Assembly: GCF_000723885.1 (NCBI RefSeq)
Contig: NZ_CCDG010000054.1
Span: 1 to 62,571, forward strand
Source: Paenibacillus camerounensis
Lineage (GTDB): Bacteria > Bacillota > Bacilli > Paenibacillales > Paenibacillaceae
Direction: 5' to 3'
DNA length: 62,571 nt
The notes beneath the pieces are model-generated. The model was not told the origin of the DNA and did not search any database. It saw only the letters and a program-made list of their open reading frames with translations. The translations under genes and the position numbers were made by a program. Positions 18,801 to 26,470 of the stretch are shown here, piece by piece (position 1 is the first letter of the stretch; each line of letters begins with the position of its first letter).

Positions 18801-19258
18801 GTATATTCGGATACATGGACTTTCAGCTGCTCCAGATCTGCGTCAGCCCATGCCGCAGGAGTGACCTGCTTCCCCGGGTCCGCCCAGCTGTCGCTATAGT
18901 GGAAATCAATCATCACCCGAAATCCGAGAGCGCTTACACGAGAAGCTAAAGCAACAACCTCTTCTGTACTATTATGCCCGTTGGACGGATCATCCGAAGG
19001 ATTAACCCAGGCTCTGATCCGGATGGAATCAATGCCATGATCCTTTAAAATAAGCAGCAGATCCTGTTCTTCCCCGTTGTCGTTATAGAATTTATATCCA
19101 AGTGCCTCTAATTGCGGCAGCCAGCTGACGTCAGCGCCTTTGGAGAAGGACCCAGGAGCAGCTGAAGCCTCTGCTTTACCTGGCAAGCCGGTAAATAAGC
19201 TTGATAGTGCCATTGAGATGAGTAGAATGATAGCCATAATTCTTTTGCTGTTCTTCAC
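15803..19258 (-). CDS. SLH-anchored GH53 arabinogalactan endo-beta-1,4-galactanase, multimodular
   Basis: A 1151-residue surface enzyme. GTG 19258 is chosen because GGGAGG lies seven bases upstream. Order: signal peptide 1-33; GH53 barrel about 35-350 with acid/base Glu in WVQIGNEINNG (about 175) and nucleophile in MIVEVGGN (about 281); a bacterial Ig-like domain about 360-440; two related jelly-roll binding modules (about 441-572 and 578-720) resembling family CBM61, known to bind beta-1,4-galactan; a Pro/Gly/Thr linker; an unnamed beta-rich domain about 760-970; and three SLH repeats to the C terminus. The SLH repeats should fix it to pyruvylated wall polymer, so galactan is cut at the cell surface and oligomers pass to the importers. 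Terminators flank it, so it is probably a single-gene unit. Confidence 0.93.
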   Translation of the reverse strand: MKNSKRIMAIILLISMALSSLFTGLPGKAEASAAPGSFSKGADVSWLPQLEALGYKFYNDNGEEQDLLLILKDHGIDSIRIRAWVNPSDDPSNGHNSTEEVVALASRVSALGFRVMIDFHYSDSWADPGKQVTPAAWADADLEQLKVHVSEYTTGVMKALQDAGVTPKWVQIGNEINNGMLHPLGSYSNITNLVQLLQAGSSAAKAVFPDIKVIIHRANGAEAGVDSYYAGLVAAGLKDSDYDIIGLSYYPEATFTSSIDELSENMNKLEQNYGKEVMIVEVGGNVSEDVDSVHNMLVAVQDKLHNVPNQRGTGIFYWEPTGIMFDYPLSAWNKDGSPTIAMDAFIDGAAAINRYPVQSITLDQPETVIEVGGNGALTPIFTPENATYKGVKFTSSQPDIVKVDLYKGTLSGISAGTATVTAVTYDGGFTAASEVTVIPSTSLIQNPGFEDGLNSWTLTGDEKAVTIENDVYTGSSALHYYSPTPAEFKISQTLTGLENGTYTLSAWVSGGGGEEISEIFAGDAVQSFTNTGWKEWSNPAIKDIEVTDGTLTVGAHYKLADGQWGNLDHFELKEKDNTEYISITNPSFEMVKDDGTPEGWTLPDTSALTEGTGYTGEKSLGFWKETAFTFEAYQELTGLTNGTYKLSAWSQGAGDEINNELYAAAGGQTPLTAGFANKGWNKWNQAVVDNIKVTDGTMKIGVSLDAKAGNWGSYDDFVLIKISDEPGTNPGTDPGMPGTSPDAQVPPVSTPAAEPVASVADNTNVYSLTIQAAANADKEGLTAKLDTNVINSLLQKVKASQAAGQKTAIEIKLDGPANGQIVQLAVPKEALKLLADHPETAFRLNNGGAAITFDHQSVLAISSAAADTVISVNRLAAAGFPQNVQSVIGDNSVYGFTVKAANTDITQFNGGKVTISLPYAPRAGEQTNAIVAYYIDQAGSLTPVRGGYEALTGTVKLQTSHLSQYAAGYNAVTFSDVSSGQWYSDAVGYMAARGIVYGIGGHAFAPESDVTRADFLMMIMKAYGIEADMTGAVPFADAANKYYSGYVSTARQLGLVSGTGDNRFEPEAAITRQDMSVIFYNILKQLNELSAGETGQSYDSFADTAAVSGYAQAAMKALVEAGLLNGDGAQLAPAGYATRAQAAQIVYNAIK

Positions 19259-19347
19259 ATAACAACCTCCCAATAATATGATAAGCAGCAGTTCATGAAG
19301 CAGACTGACCGGCTATACGATAGCGGGGCCTGATCCTGTTTGTATGT

Positions 19348-19384
19348 AAGGGCTGTTCCAAAGTCAAGCTTTGGAGCAGCCCTT
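19348..19384. terminator. Hairpin terminator after solute-binding gene
   Basis: Arms AAGGGCTGTTCCAAAG and CTTTGGAGCAGCCCTT pair with a single mismatch around TCAAG. It lies 15 bp past the stop of the importer binding-protein gene and upstream of the GH53 gene. The T tract on the minus strand is weak. Confidence 0.75.
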
Positions 19385-19398
19385 TAACATTAATCTGA

Positions 19399-20982
19399 TT
19401 ATTGTCCTTGAGCAGCCAGGAAGGCATCTACCTGAGACTGCACTTCAGCCTGAACTTTATCAATACCAGCCGATTTCAGCTGTTTGATCAGATCTGCCTG
19501 ACCTTTTTCAAGATCATCAATCAAGCCGTATTCCAATGGAATCGCATAACGCAGCATTACATTACCGATATTAGCTACTTCATTTTTTACATTTGCCGTA
19601 TCGAAGACAAAGGTTTCCAGCGGGAAGTGGAAGACGTTAGCCTGCCAGTCATTGAACATATCGTCAGCTTCCTTAGGGTAAGCTGCATCCTGACGGTTCA
19701 GCGGGGAATTCCAGCCCCAGTTCGAGAAGCCTGTGTAGTTAGCTGCTGCCGGTCCTGCAGTGAACTTATCGTCACCTTCCGGATTGTAGTGAGTACCAGC
19801 GATACCGTACATAGTCAAGTCATGAATTTCTTTATCATTCTGCAGCAAATCAATCAGCATCAGAGCACGTTCCGGATTCTTCGCAGTTGCATGAATGGAC
19901 ATACCGTTCTGTGTTGCGATTGCAGCAATTTTCTTTTTGTCAGGTGTCAGATCTGCAATTGCCAGCTCTACATCAGGTTTATCACGGCGCATTTCAGTAA
20001 GGTTGGCGGCAACAGTACCCAGATTGTGGGCGTAGGAGGAAATCTTGCCCGCCTTAACATCCTGCCATACATCGTTTTTGTTGCTGACTACGTTTTTCGA
20101 CCATGCACCATTGTCAGCCAGATCTTTGTAGTATTTGAGCAATTCAGTGAACTCAGGCGTATCATAGATGTTAAAGATTTGGCCAGATGCATCGTCAAGC
20201 TTGTAAGCCAAAGGCATCAGGTTGGCATCTACCAGGTTGAAGTCGTTGTTCTGTTCCAGCAGCAGCTGATCCAGTTCATGGAACTTCCAGCCATCAGCAG
20301 GTTTTGCTCCGAAAGCTGTTACAGCTTGTTCATCCTTAGCAACCGTTTTCAAGTAATTAGCATAAGTCTCAGGACTGTTGATTTCCGGAAGATTGTATTT
20401 CTTGCGCAGATCTTCACGGTATAACACTACTTTATCGGTAACCTCAACATTGTTGTTTGGAACCATAAAGATCTTACCGTCTACCTTAGCCTGCTCCCAG
20501 TTAACCTTTGGCATGTTTGCCCAGGTCTGCGGCATATACTTGGACAGCATGTCCTCTGTCAGCTCCAGGAAGCCGCCTTTAAGTGCCTGATCGTTATAGA
20601 AAGCCCAGTTAGCCGTGTACACGAGGTCGAAATCCTCATTGGCGGCAAATTTCAGCGGGTATTTCTGCGTCCAGTCGGACCAGTCAAGAAACTCTGTTTC
20701 TACAGTAGCATTGATTTTTTCTTTCAATTTAGTATTCAGCTCACCGAATACCTTATCATAATCACCCGGCTGCCCGCCGACCAGGATCATTTTGAGCTTA
20801 ACTTCTTTGGACGTATCAGGAGCACCGGAGTCAGCAGCCGAATTAGCAGCATTTCCGCCGCCATTCGTTGCTTCTCCAGCTGTGTTAGCGGCATTATTGC
20901 CGCCTCCACATGCACTTAGTATTGTTCCGAGTGTCATCATTGTTGCCAATGTGACAGTGAGTTTCTTTTTCTTGTTCATCAT
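19399..20982 (-). CDS. ABC transporter extracellular solute-binding lipoprotein (second importer)
   Basis: A 527-residue lipoprotein: MMNKKKKL, a hydrophobic stretch and the lipobox LSAC, then a Gly/Asn/Ala-rich linker and a family 1 solute-binding fold. Residues such as LVGGQPGDYDKVFGELN and the C-terminal KSAGIDKVQAEVQSQVDAF mark it as LplA/YtcQ-like. It differs clearly from the two related proteins at 3230 and 8622, so it probably binds a different oligomer. GAGGGGG lies upstream of the ATG. It is the last gene of the importer operon after the two permeases and is followed by a terminator. Confidence 0.92.
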   Translation of the reverse strand: MMNKKKKLTVTLATMMTLGTILSACGGGNNAANTAGEATNGGGNAANSAADSGAPDTSKEVKLKMILVGGQPGDYDKVFGELNTKLKEKINATVETEFLDWSDWTQKYPLKFAANEDFDLVYTANWAFYNDQALKGGFLELTEDMLSKYMPQTWANMPKVNWEQAKVDGKIFMVPNNNVEVTDKVVLYREDLRKKYNLPEINSPETYANYLKTVAKDEQAVTAFGAKPADGWKFHELDQLLLEQNNDFNLVDANLMPLAYKLDDASGQIFNIYDTPEFTELLKYYKDLADNGAWSKNVVSNKNDVWQDVKAGKISSYAHNLGTVAANLTEMRRDKPDVELAIADLTPDKKKIAAIATQNGMSIHATAKNPERALMLIDLLQNDKEIHDLTMYGIAGTHYNPEGDDKFTAGPAAANYTGFSNWGWNSPLNRQDAAYPKEADDMFNDWQANVFHFPLETFVFDTANVKNEVANIGNVMLRYAIPLEYGLIDDLEKGQADLIKQLKSAGIDKVQAEVQSQVDAFLAAQGQ

Positions 20983-21047
20983 GACATGTATTCCCCCTCA
21001 GGAAGTTGTGATTTGAAAAATATATTGATAACCGGGTGACCCCGGAA

Positions 21048-21974
21048 TTATCCTTTGACAGCACCAATGGTGAGGCCTTGTACAAAATATTTCTGGATGA
21101 ACGGATAAGCAAGCAGAATCGGGCCTGTAGCTACAATCGTCATAGCCATCTTCAAGCTCTCCGTAGGCAGATCCGAATTCACAACCGCACCAGAAGACAT
21201 CATTGCTTTACGCATACCGTCCATATTGCCCAGCATTTTATATAGATAGTACTGAAGCGGCATTAATTCGGACTTGGAAATGTAGAGCAGCGCGTTATAC
21301 CAGTCATTCCAGTAAGCCAGGGCAATGAATAGGCCAATTGTAGCAAGTGCAGGCTTAGATAAAGGAATAATCAGCTGCATGAAAATGCGGAAGTCGCCGG
21401 CTCCGTCAATTTTAGCGGATTCCGTGATCGCATCTGGGATGCTGCTCATGAACGATTTCATGACGATAATATAGAATACATTCATCAGCATCGGCAGAAT
21501 CAAGACCAGCAGCGTGTCCTTGAGCTGCAGGAAGTTGATGATCAGCAGGTAAGAAGGCACTAAGCCGCCGCTGAACAGGGTAGTGAAGAAGAAATAGAAT
21601 GAGAAGCGGTTCCGCCATTCAAAATCTCTCCGGGACAGCACATAGGCAGTCATGGCAGTCAGGAATAATCCGATTATAGTACCAATCAAAGTGACAGAAA
21701 TGGTCACGCCATATGCACGGAGCATTTCACCGGGGAATTCAAAGAGCAGCCTGTAGGCTTCAGTAGAGAAGGTTGACGGAATGATCTGGAATCCCTTCTC
21801 AATAATGGAACTCTCATCACTAAGCGAAGCGGAAATGACAAGCAGGAACGGCACGATGCAGAATATTGCAAGAATGGTTAGTGTAACATATCCAATGATG
21901 GACAGGGTTATTTTATCGATATCAGCATGCTTGCGCACTTTTTTCATATCGCCGTTTACAGTAGTTGAACTCAT
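21048..21974 (-). CDS. ABC transporter permease (LplC/YtcP-like), second importer
   Basis: A 308-residue protein with six membrane segments and the permease signature DAITESAKIDGAGDFRIFMQLIIPLSKPAL, ending in GAVKG. The ATG follows AAAGGAGG at good spacing. It begins 17 bp after the preceding permease and lies 65 bp before the binding protein. It forms half of the membrane channel of the second oligosaccharide importer; the ATPase must be supplied from elsewhere. Confidence 0.92.
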   Translation of the reverse strand: MSSTTVNGDMKKVRKHADIDKITLSIIGYVTLTILAIFCIVPFLLVISASLSDESSIIEKGFQIIPSTFSTEAYRLLFEFPGEMLRAYGVTISVTLIGTIIGLFLTAMTAYVLSRRDFEWRNRFSFYFFFTTLFSGGLVPSYLLIINFLQLKDTLLVLILPMLMNVFYIIVMKSFMSSIPDAITESAKIDGAGDFRIFMQLIIPLSKPALATIGLFIALAYWNDWYNALLYISKSELMPLQYYLYKMLGNMDGMRKAMMSSGAVVNSDLPTESLKMAMTIVATGPILLAYPFIQKYFVQGLTIGAVKG

Positions 21975-21991
21975 TAAGCTGCCTCCTTTGT

Positions 21992-22918
21992 TTAGAATAG
22001 AGCACGGTCTTTATCGTATTTGCGAACGGCGTAATTGGCGAACATAATGGTCGCGAAGCCCAGCAGGGATTGATAGAAACCGGCTGCAGCGGACATCCCG
22101 ATCTCATTGGATGTGGTCAGGGAGCGGAATACGAACGTATCAATAACATCAGTATTGGAGAAGAGCAGACCGTTATTCCCCACCATGTTATAGAACATAC
22201 CGAAGTCTCCGCGGAAGATGTTCCCTATCGCCAGAAGCACCAGAATGATTACAGTTGGAATCAGATTCGGAACGGTAATTTTCATGATACGCTGGAAGAT
22301 GTTCGCACCGTCAATCTGTGCTGCTTCATACATTTCAGTATCAATGCTTGTAATGGCGGCAAGATACATGATCGTACCATAACCCAGCGCCTTCCAGGCA
22401 GAGACCACAATCAGGATAAATGGCCAGTAGGATGCAGTATTATAGATATCAATAGGCTGCATGCCAAGCCCTTTCAGCAGTACGTTAAGTGTACCCACAT
22501 CAAAGTTAAACAAATTATAGGCAATCGCTCCAACCACTACCCAGGAAATGAAGTATGGCAGGAACAGTATCGTTTGTGTAATTTTCCGGAACCATTTCCC
22601 TGCAACCTCAAATAACAGGATACCGGCAAAAATCTGCAGCACATTATTGATGATAATAAAAGCAATATTATACAGTGCTGTGTTCCGGGTTACACGCCAG
22701 GCGTCACCGGACCCGAAGAAAAATCTGAAGTTATCCAGCCCGTTCCATGGGCTGTGAAATATACCTCCGCTATAGTTGTACTGCTTGAACGCAAGTACAA
22801 TCCCGGCCATTGGCACGTAGGCGAATACCAGGAAGAACAAGACTGCCGGAGTTAGCATAAGCAGCAAGGCTCTATTCTTTCTAACCTTATGCCAGAATCC
22901 ATATTTGTTCTGTTTCAT
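21992..22918 (-). CDS. ABC transporter permease (LplB-like), second importer
   Basis: A 308-residue protein with six membrane segments and the signature EMYEAAQIDGANIFQRIMKITVPNLIPT; its C terminus KDRALF mirrors the KDQALF of the other LplB-like permease. ATG 22918 is used because AGGGG lies seven bases upstream; a GTG at 22936 has no such site. It is the first gene of the second importer operon. A terminator separates it from the regulator gene upstream. Confidence 0.92.
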   Translation of the reverse strand: MKQNKYGFWHKVRKNRALLLMLTPAVLFFLVFAYVPMAGIVLAFKQYNYSGGIFHSPWNGLDNFRFFFGSGDAWRVTRNTALYNIAFIIINNVLQIFAGILLFEVAGKWFRKITQTILFLPYFISWVVVGAIAYNLFNFDVGTLNVLLKGLGMQPIDIYNTASYWPFILIVVSAWKALGYGTIMYLAAITSIDTEMYEAAQIDGANIFQRIMKITVPNLIPTVIILVLLAIGNIFRGDFGMFYNMVGNNGLLFSNTDVIDTFVFRSLTTSNEIGMSAAAGFYQSLLGFATIMFANYAVRKYDKDRALF

Positions 22919-23046
22919 CTCCAATCCCCTCTCCACTACTCAATATCTCTATGTCATTATTATAAAGATGCGTTTCAGGCTTGTGGATTGAGCAGGCCAA
23001 CAAATACTAATACTTTTCCAACGATAATTTAGAAAAAGTATACCCC

Positions 23047-23098
23047 GAAAGACAAAAAACGCTGCCCAGGACGATAACCGGTCCGGAACAACGTTTTA
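23047..23098 (-). terminator. Terminator after YesN-type regulator gene
   Basis: On the minus strand AACGTTGTTCCGGAC and GTCCTGGGCAGCGTT pair with some G:U pairs, followed by TTTTTTGTCTTT. It ends the GH2-kinase-regulator unit upstream of the second importer. Confidence 0.8.
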
Positions 23099-23102
23099 TT
23101 GG

Positions 23103-24665
23103 CTATACTTTATGCTTCTTGCGGTACTCTCCCGGCGTCATACCGGTTGTCTGTTTGAATTGCCTGTTAAAATAAATCAGGTTTTTATAGCCCATCCGCT
23201 CGGCAATCTCATAGATCATAAGGGTAGGATCCTTGAGCAGTTCGAACACCCGGCTCATTTTTCGTTCCTTTACGTAGTCTATGAACGGAATTCCATAGTC
23301 TTCTTTGAACAGATATCCTAAATAATTCGGTGTAAAGTTAAACTGGACTGCCGCTTCCTTCAGGGTGATTTTCTGCTCAAGATTATCTTCCACATACTTA
23401 ATGATCTCATCAATCAGCTTGCGCTTCTGGCGCTGGCGTTTGACATACAGCAGTTCTGACAATTCAAAGAATCTCCGTCTCATCCAGGACAGAATATCAT
23501 GGATTGTCTCGAACTGGAACAGAATCTCCGGCTGATGGGATTCCCACTGCAGCAGCTCGTACAGATTCTCGTTCTGCTGCTGCAGATCCGCATGGAGCTT
23601 CGAGGTGATCCGGATAATCAGATCATAGACATCCTTTTTGCCTGCGTTCATCATGAGCTTGAGCAGATGATCATCAATGGCCACCAGATCATACTGGATG
23701 ATAGCCTCAAGCAGAAGGTCCAAAGTCTGGTCCATATCGGCACCAGGCGTCCCGCTTGGCACAGGCTCCATTGTATCGCGGATCAGCCGGTTTTTGCCCA
23801 GCAGCCATTTGGCGCTAAGCGCAGCCTGTGCCTGCTTATAGGATGCATGCAGCTCTGCTTCATTCCGGGCGTGCCGGCCGGCGCCAACTGTTATTGTACA
23901 GATAGAGGACTCTGCCGTTCTCCGGATCAGCACCTCCATTAATTGCAGAAATGCCTCCTGGGGAAGGCTGCACAGAATAATGAATCTGTGACCGGACCCG
24001 ATAATCATCGTTCCGCTCTTGTTCTCCTCAAGCACGGCTCTAATCAGCTGCTGTGTCTGACGAATCATCATACGCGCATTGTCTTCGGAGACATCCTGCA
24101 TTTTCCATTCCAAATCATCGATTTCTATAACGGCTGCCGTTGCGCCGCTTACTAACAGCGGAATCAGGGCAGTATGCAGCTGCGGCTCAGCAGGCTCCGG
24201 TGAATCTTCATCGAACCAGCGCAGGATGAGCTCTTTATTAATAAGCGACAAGGCTTCGTTTAAGGACCGGTTCTGCTCCCGCTCCAGTTCAATGGATTGG
24301 CACAGGTTCCCAAGCATTTCATACAAGTCCTTATCCTTGACAGGCTTGAGCAAATATCCCGAGGCACTGATCTGAATGGCTTCCTTGGCATAGCTGAAAT
24401 CCTCATGGCCGCTGATGAATACGATTTTTACTTTAGGATGGATTGCTTTGGCTCTTCTGGCGAATTGCGTCCCCGTCATAATCGGCATCCGGATATCCGA
24501 CAGAATGATGTCTACACGCTCCTGTTCCAGCATTTCAAGGGCATCAAAGCCGTTATTTGCTGTACCTGCTACTTCAATATCAAATCCGCTGGACAAGACT
24601 CTGCGCCGCAGCCATTCCAGATCAACGGCTTCATCGTCAACCAGCAGTACACTGATGCTCCTCAC
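23103..24665 (-). CDS. YesN-type response regulator with AraC DNA-binding domain
   Basis: About 520 residues. GTG 24665 is chosen because AGGAGG lies eight bases upstream and the protein then begins directly at the receiver (RSISVLLVDDE). Frames to 24707 or 24710 overlap the kinase stop but lack a good site. The receiver shows DIILSDIRMP with the phospho-Asp and KPVKDKDLY; the C-terminal AraC domain spans about 420-520 (FNFTPNYLGYLFKEDYG, GYKNLIYFNRQFKQTTG). It is likely the activator of the adjacent second importer and the GH53/GH2 genes. Confidence 0.92.
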   Translation of the reverse strand: MRSISVLLVDDEAVDLEWLRRRVLSSGFDIEVAGTANNGFDALEMLEQERVDIILSDIRMPIMTGTQFARRAKAIHPKVKIVFISGHEDFSYAKEAIQISASGYLLKPVKDKDLYEMLGNLCQSIELEREQNRSLNEALSLINKELILRWFDEDSPEPAEPQLHTALIPLLVSGATAAVIEIDDLEWKMQDVSEDNARMMIRQTQQLIRAVLEENKSGTMIIGSGHRFIILCSLPQEAFLQLMEVLIRRTAESSICTITVGAGRHARNEAELHASYKQAQAALSAKWLLGKNRLIRDTMEPVPSGTPGADMDQTLDLLLEAIIQYDLVAIDDHLLKLMMNAGKKDVYDLIIRITSKLHADLQQQNENLYELLQWESHQPEILFQFETIHDILSWMRRRFFELSELLYVKRQRQKRKLIDEIIKYVEDNLEQKITLKEAAVQFNFTPNYLGYLFKEDYGIPFIDYVKERKMSRVFELLKDPTLMIYEIAERMGYKNLIYFNRQFKQTTGMTPGEYRKKHKV

Positions 24666-24706
24666 TTTGAATTCCTCCTGATGCTTCTGATTCACCACAC
24701 TTTTCA

Positions 24707-26440
24707 TCAACGGGACTGCTCCTCAAGCTCTGCACGGTCTGTATGACCTGCCGGAAGCAGGAGCTGAACGGTGGTTCCCGCCCCGTATATGCTTGCAATG
24801 GTCACGCCATATTCGTCCCCGTATCTGAGCTTAATGCGCTCATTCACATTTTTGACCCCGTAACCGCCTGTCTGGCTGTGCCCGTCCATCATTTTCCTGA
24901 CATCTTCAGGCCGCATGCCAACACCGTTGTCGATAACCTTCAGCTCAATATTATCGCCAACTCGCCGGCCGGTCAGACGGATGGAGATCGTTTTTCCAAA
25001 CCAGGCATGCTTGAATACATTCTCTACAAATGGCTGCAGCAGCAGCTTAATGACCTGCATATGCATAATCTCTTCGTCAACATCAACGTACAGGTTGAAT
25101 GAATCCGCATATTTGACCCGCTGGATGTCAAGGTAGGTCTCCACCTGCTCCATTTCCTTCTTTAATTCAATGTACACATTGCCCTGGTTCAGCGTCAGCC
25201 GGTAGAAATGTGATAAGCCTTCAACCATCTGCGTAACCTTTCCAATCTCACCAAGATTAGCAAGACTGCCTATAGTAGAAAGCGTGTTATACAGAAAATG
25301 CGGATTAATCTGTGCCTGCAGAGCTTCGAGCTCGGCTTGTTTTTTGGAAACCTCCTGCACGTAAACCCTGTCTATAAGCTCCTGGATGTTAGCCGCCATA
25401 TCATTAAAGGAATCAGCAATCTGGACAAATTCATCGTTCCCCGAGAAGCGGATCCGTTTCTGAAAATTCCCCTCCTGGAAGGCACGCACCAGTCCAACGA
25501 TCCGGCTCATCTTGCGGCCTGAGATACGCGCTACTACAAATCCGATCAGGGTCATGACTACAAAGCTGAGCGTACAGGCAGCCAGAATCACCATCCGCAG
25601 CCTGCCGGCATCCTGTGTCAGATACTTTTGCGGAACGAGGGTTTCAATAACCAGATCACTGCCCGGAATCGGCTCATGCAGACTCAGGAATTTCTCGCGT
25701 CCGGCATCGTAATCAGCCGTTCCGCGTTGAAATATAGCTGTACCGGCAGCCCTGTCCATCAAGCGCAGCGTAATTCCCTCTTCTACAGGAAAGGTCTCGA
25801 AGCCGCCGAATAAATCCTCCAGCGGAACAGTAATCCGTATAAAGCCAACCATCGTTTTGTTATCACTGAAGCTGATCAGCCTGCGGACATGCGAGATATT
25901 GTTAAGCTTCTGATCCGTATCAATCTGCAGCCATATATTATCCCGCTTGGAGTCCTGGAGAGACTGAAACCATTCCTCGCCGGTGATATCCTCCAAGGGG
26001 AGGATATAGTAATCACTGTCCACTATCGGCTCATCGAGGTTATCTCCGGGGACTACATTGTAAATATTGTCTGGCGTATAGAGCATGAAGCGGATCTGAT
26101 TCCCGAACAGCTGCAGCGGTGCAGTCAGCTGGGGCAGAATATCATCGATCAGCGTCAGGTAATTCTCGAACGGAGTCCCCTTCAGTTCAATGGCGCGCTG
26201 AAAGGGCTGGCTCGCGAACAGGTTATCGGACATCCTCTGTATCTCATCCATCTGATACCTTATATTGTTTCTGGCCTGCTCCATCCCGGTTCTGACATTG
26301 GTCTCTGCCATCTCTGTCCGCGAATCGGTCAGCATGGAGTAAGAGATATAACCAATGAATACATCCGTCATTAGAACCAGAAGCAAATAGGGAATCATCA
26401 TTTTGTAGGTGAAAGGCATGTATTTCGTTAACCTGCGCAT
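24707..26440 (-). CDS. YesM-type sensor histidine kinase (second system)
   Basis: A 577-residue membrane kinase: membrane segment about 13-34, extracellular sensor about 35-280, membrane segment about 283-305, HAMP about 306-360, then NPHFLYNTLSTIGSLANLG with the phospho-His, and an ATPase domain with DNGVGMRPEDVR and GGYGVKNVNERI. GAGGATGG precedes the ATG. It starts 30 bp after the GH2 gene and runs into the regulator gene. It probably senses extracellular galactan fragments, perhaps with the solute-binding protein of the neighbouring importer; the ligand is inference. Confidence 0.92.
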   Translation of the reverse strand: MRRLTKYMPFTYKMMIPYLLLVLMTDVFIGYISYSMLTDSRTEMAETNVRTGMEQARNNIRYQMDEIQRMSDNLFASQPFQRAIELKGTPFENYLTLIDDILPQLTAPLQLFGNQIRFMLYTPDNIYNVVPGDNLDEPIVDSDYYILPLEDITGEEWFQSLQDSKRDNIWLQIDTDQKLNNISHVRRLISFSDNKTMVGFIRITVPLEDLFGGFETFPVEEGITLRLMDRAAGTAIFQRGTADYDAGREKFLSLHEPIPGSDLVIETLVPQKYLTQDAGRLRMVILAACTLSFVVMTLIGFVVARISGRKMSRIVGLVRAFQEGNFQKRIRFSGNDEFVQIADSFNDMAANIQELIDRVYVQEVSKKQAELEALQAQINPHFLYNTLSTIGSLANLGEIGKVTQMVEGLSHFYRLTLNQGNVYIELKKEMEQVETYLDIQRVKYADSFNLYVDVDEEIMHMQVIKLLLQPFVENVFKHAWFGKTISIRLTGRRVGDNIELKVIDNGVGMRPEDVRKMMDGHSQTGGYGVKNVNERIKLRYGDEYGVTIASIYGAGTTVQLLLPAGHTDRAELEEQSR

Positions 26441-26470
26441 TGTTAGGGGCCATCCTCTATGTGAAATTCT

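Noticed and set aside
19402..20424. 340-residue plus-strand open frame with hydrophobic stretches
   Set aside because: Antisense to the importer lipoprotein gene; Cys- and Phe-rich composition is typical of a reverse-strand artefact.
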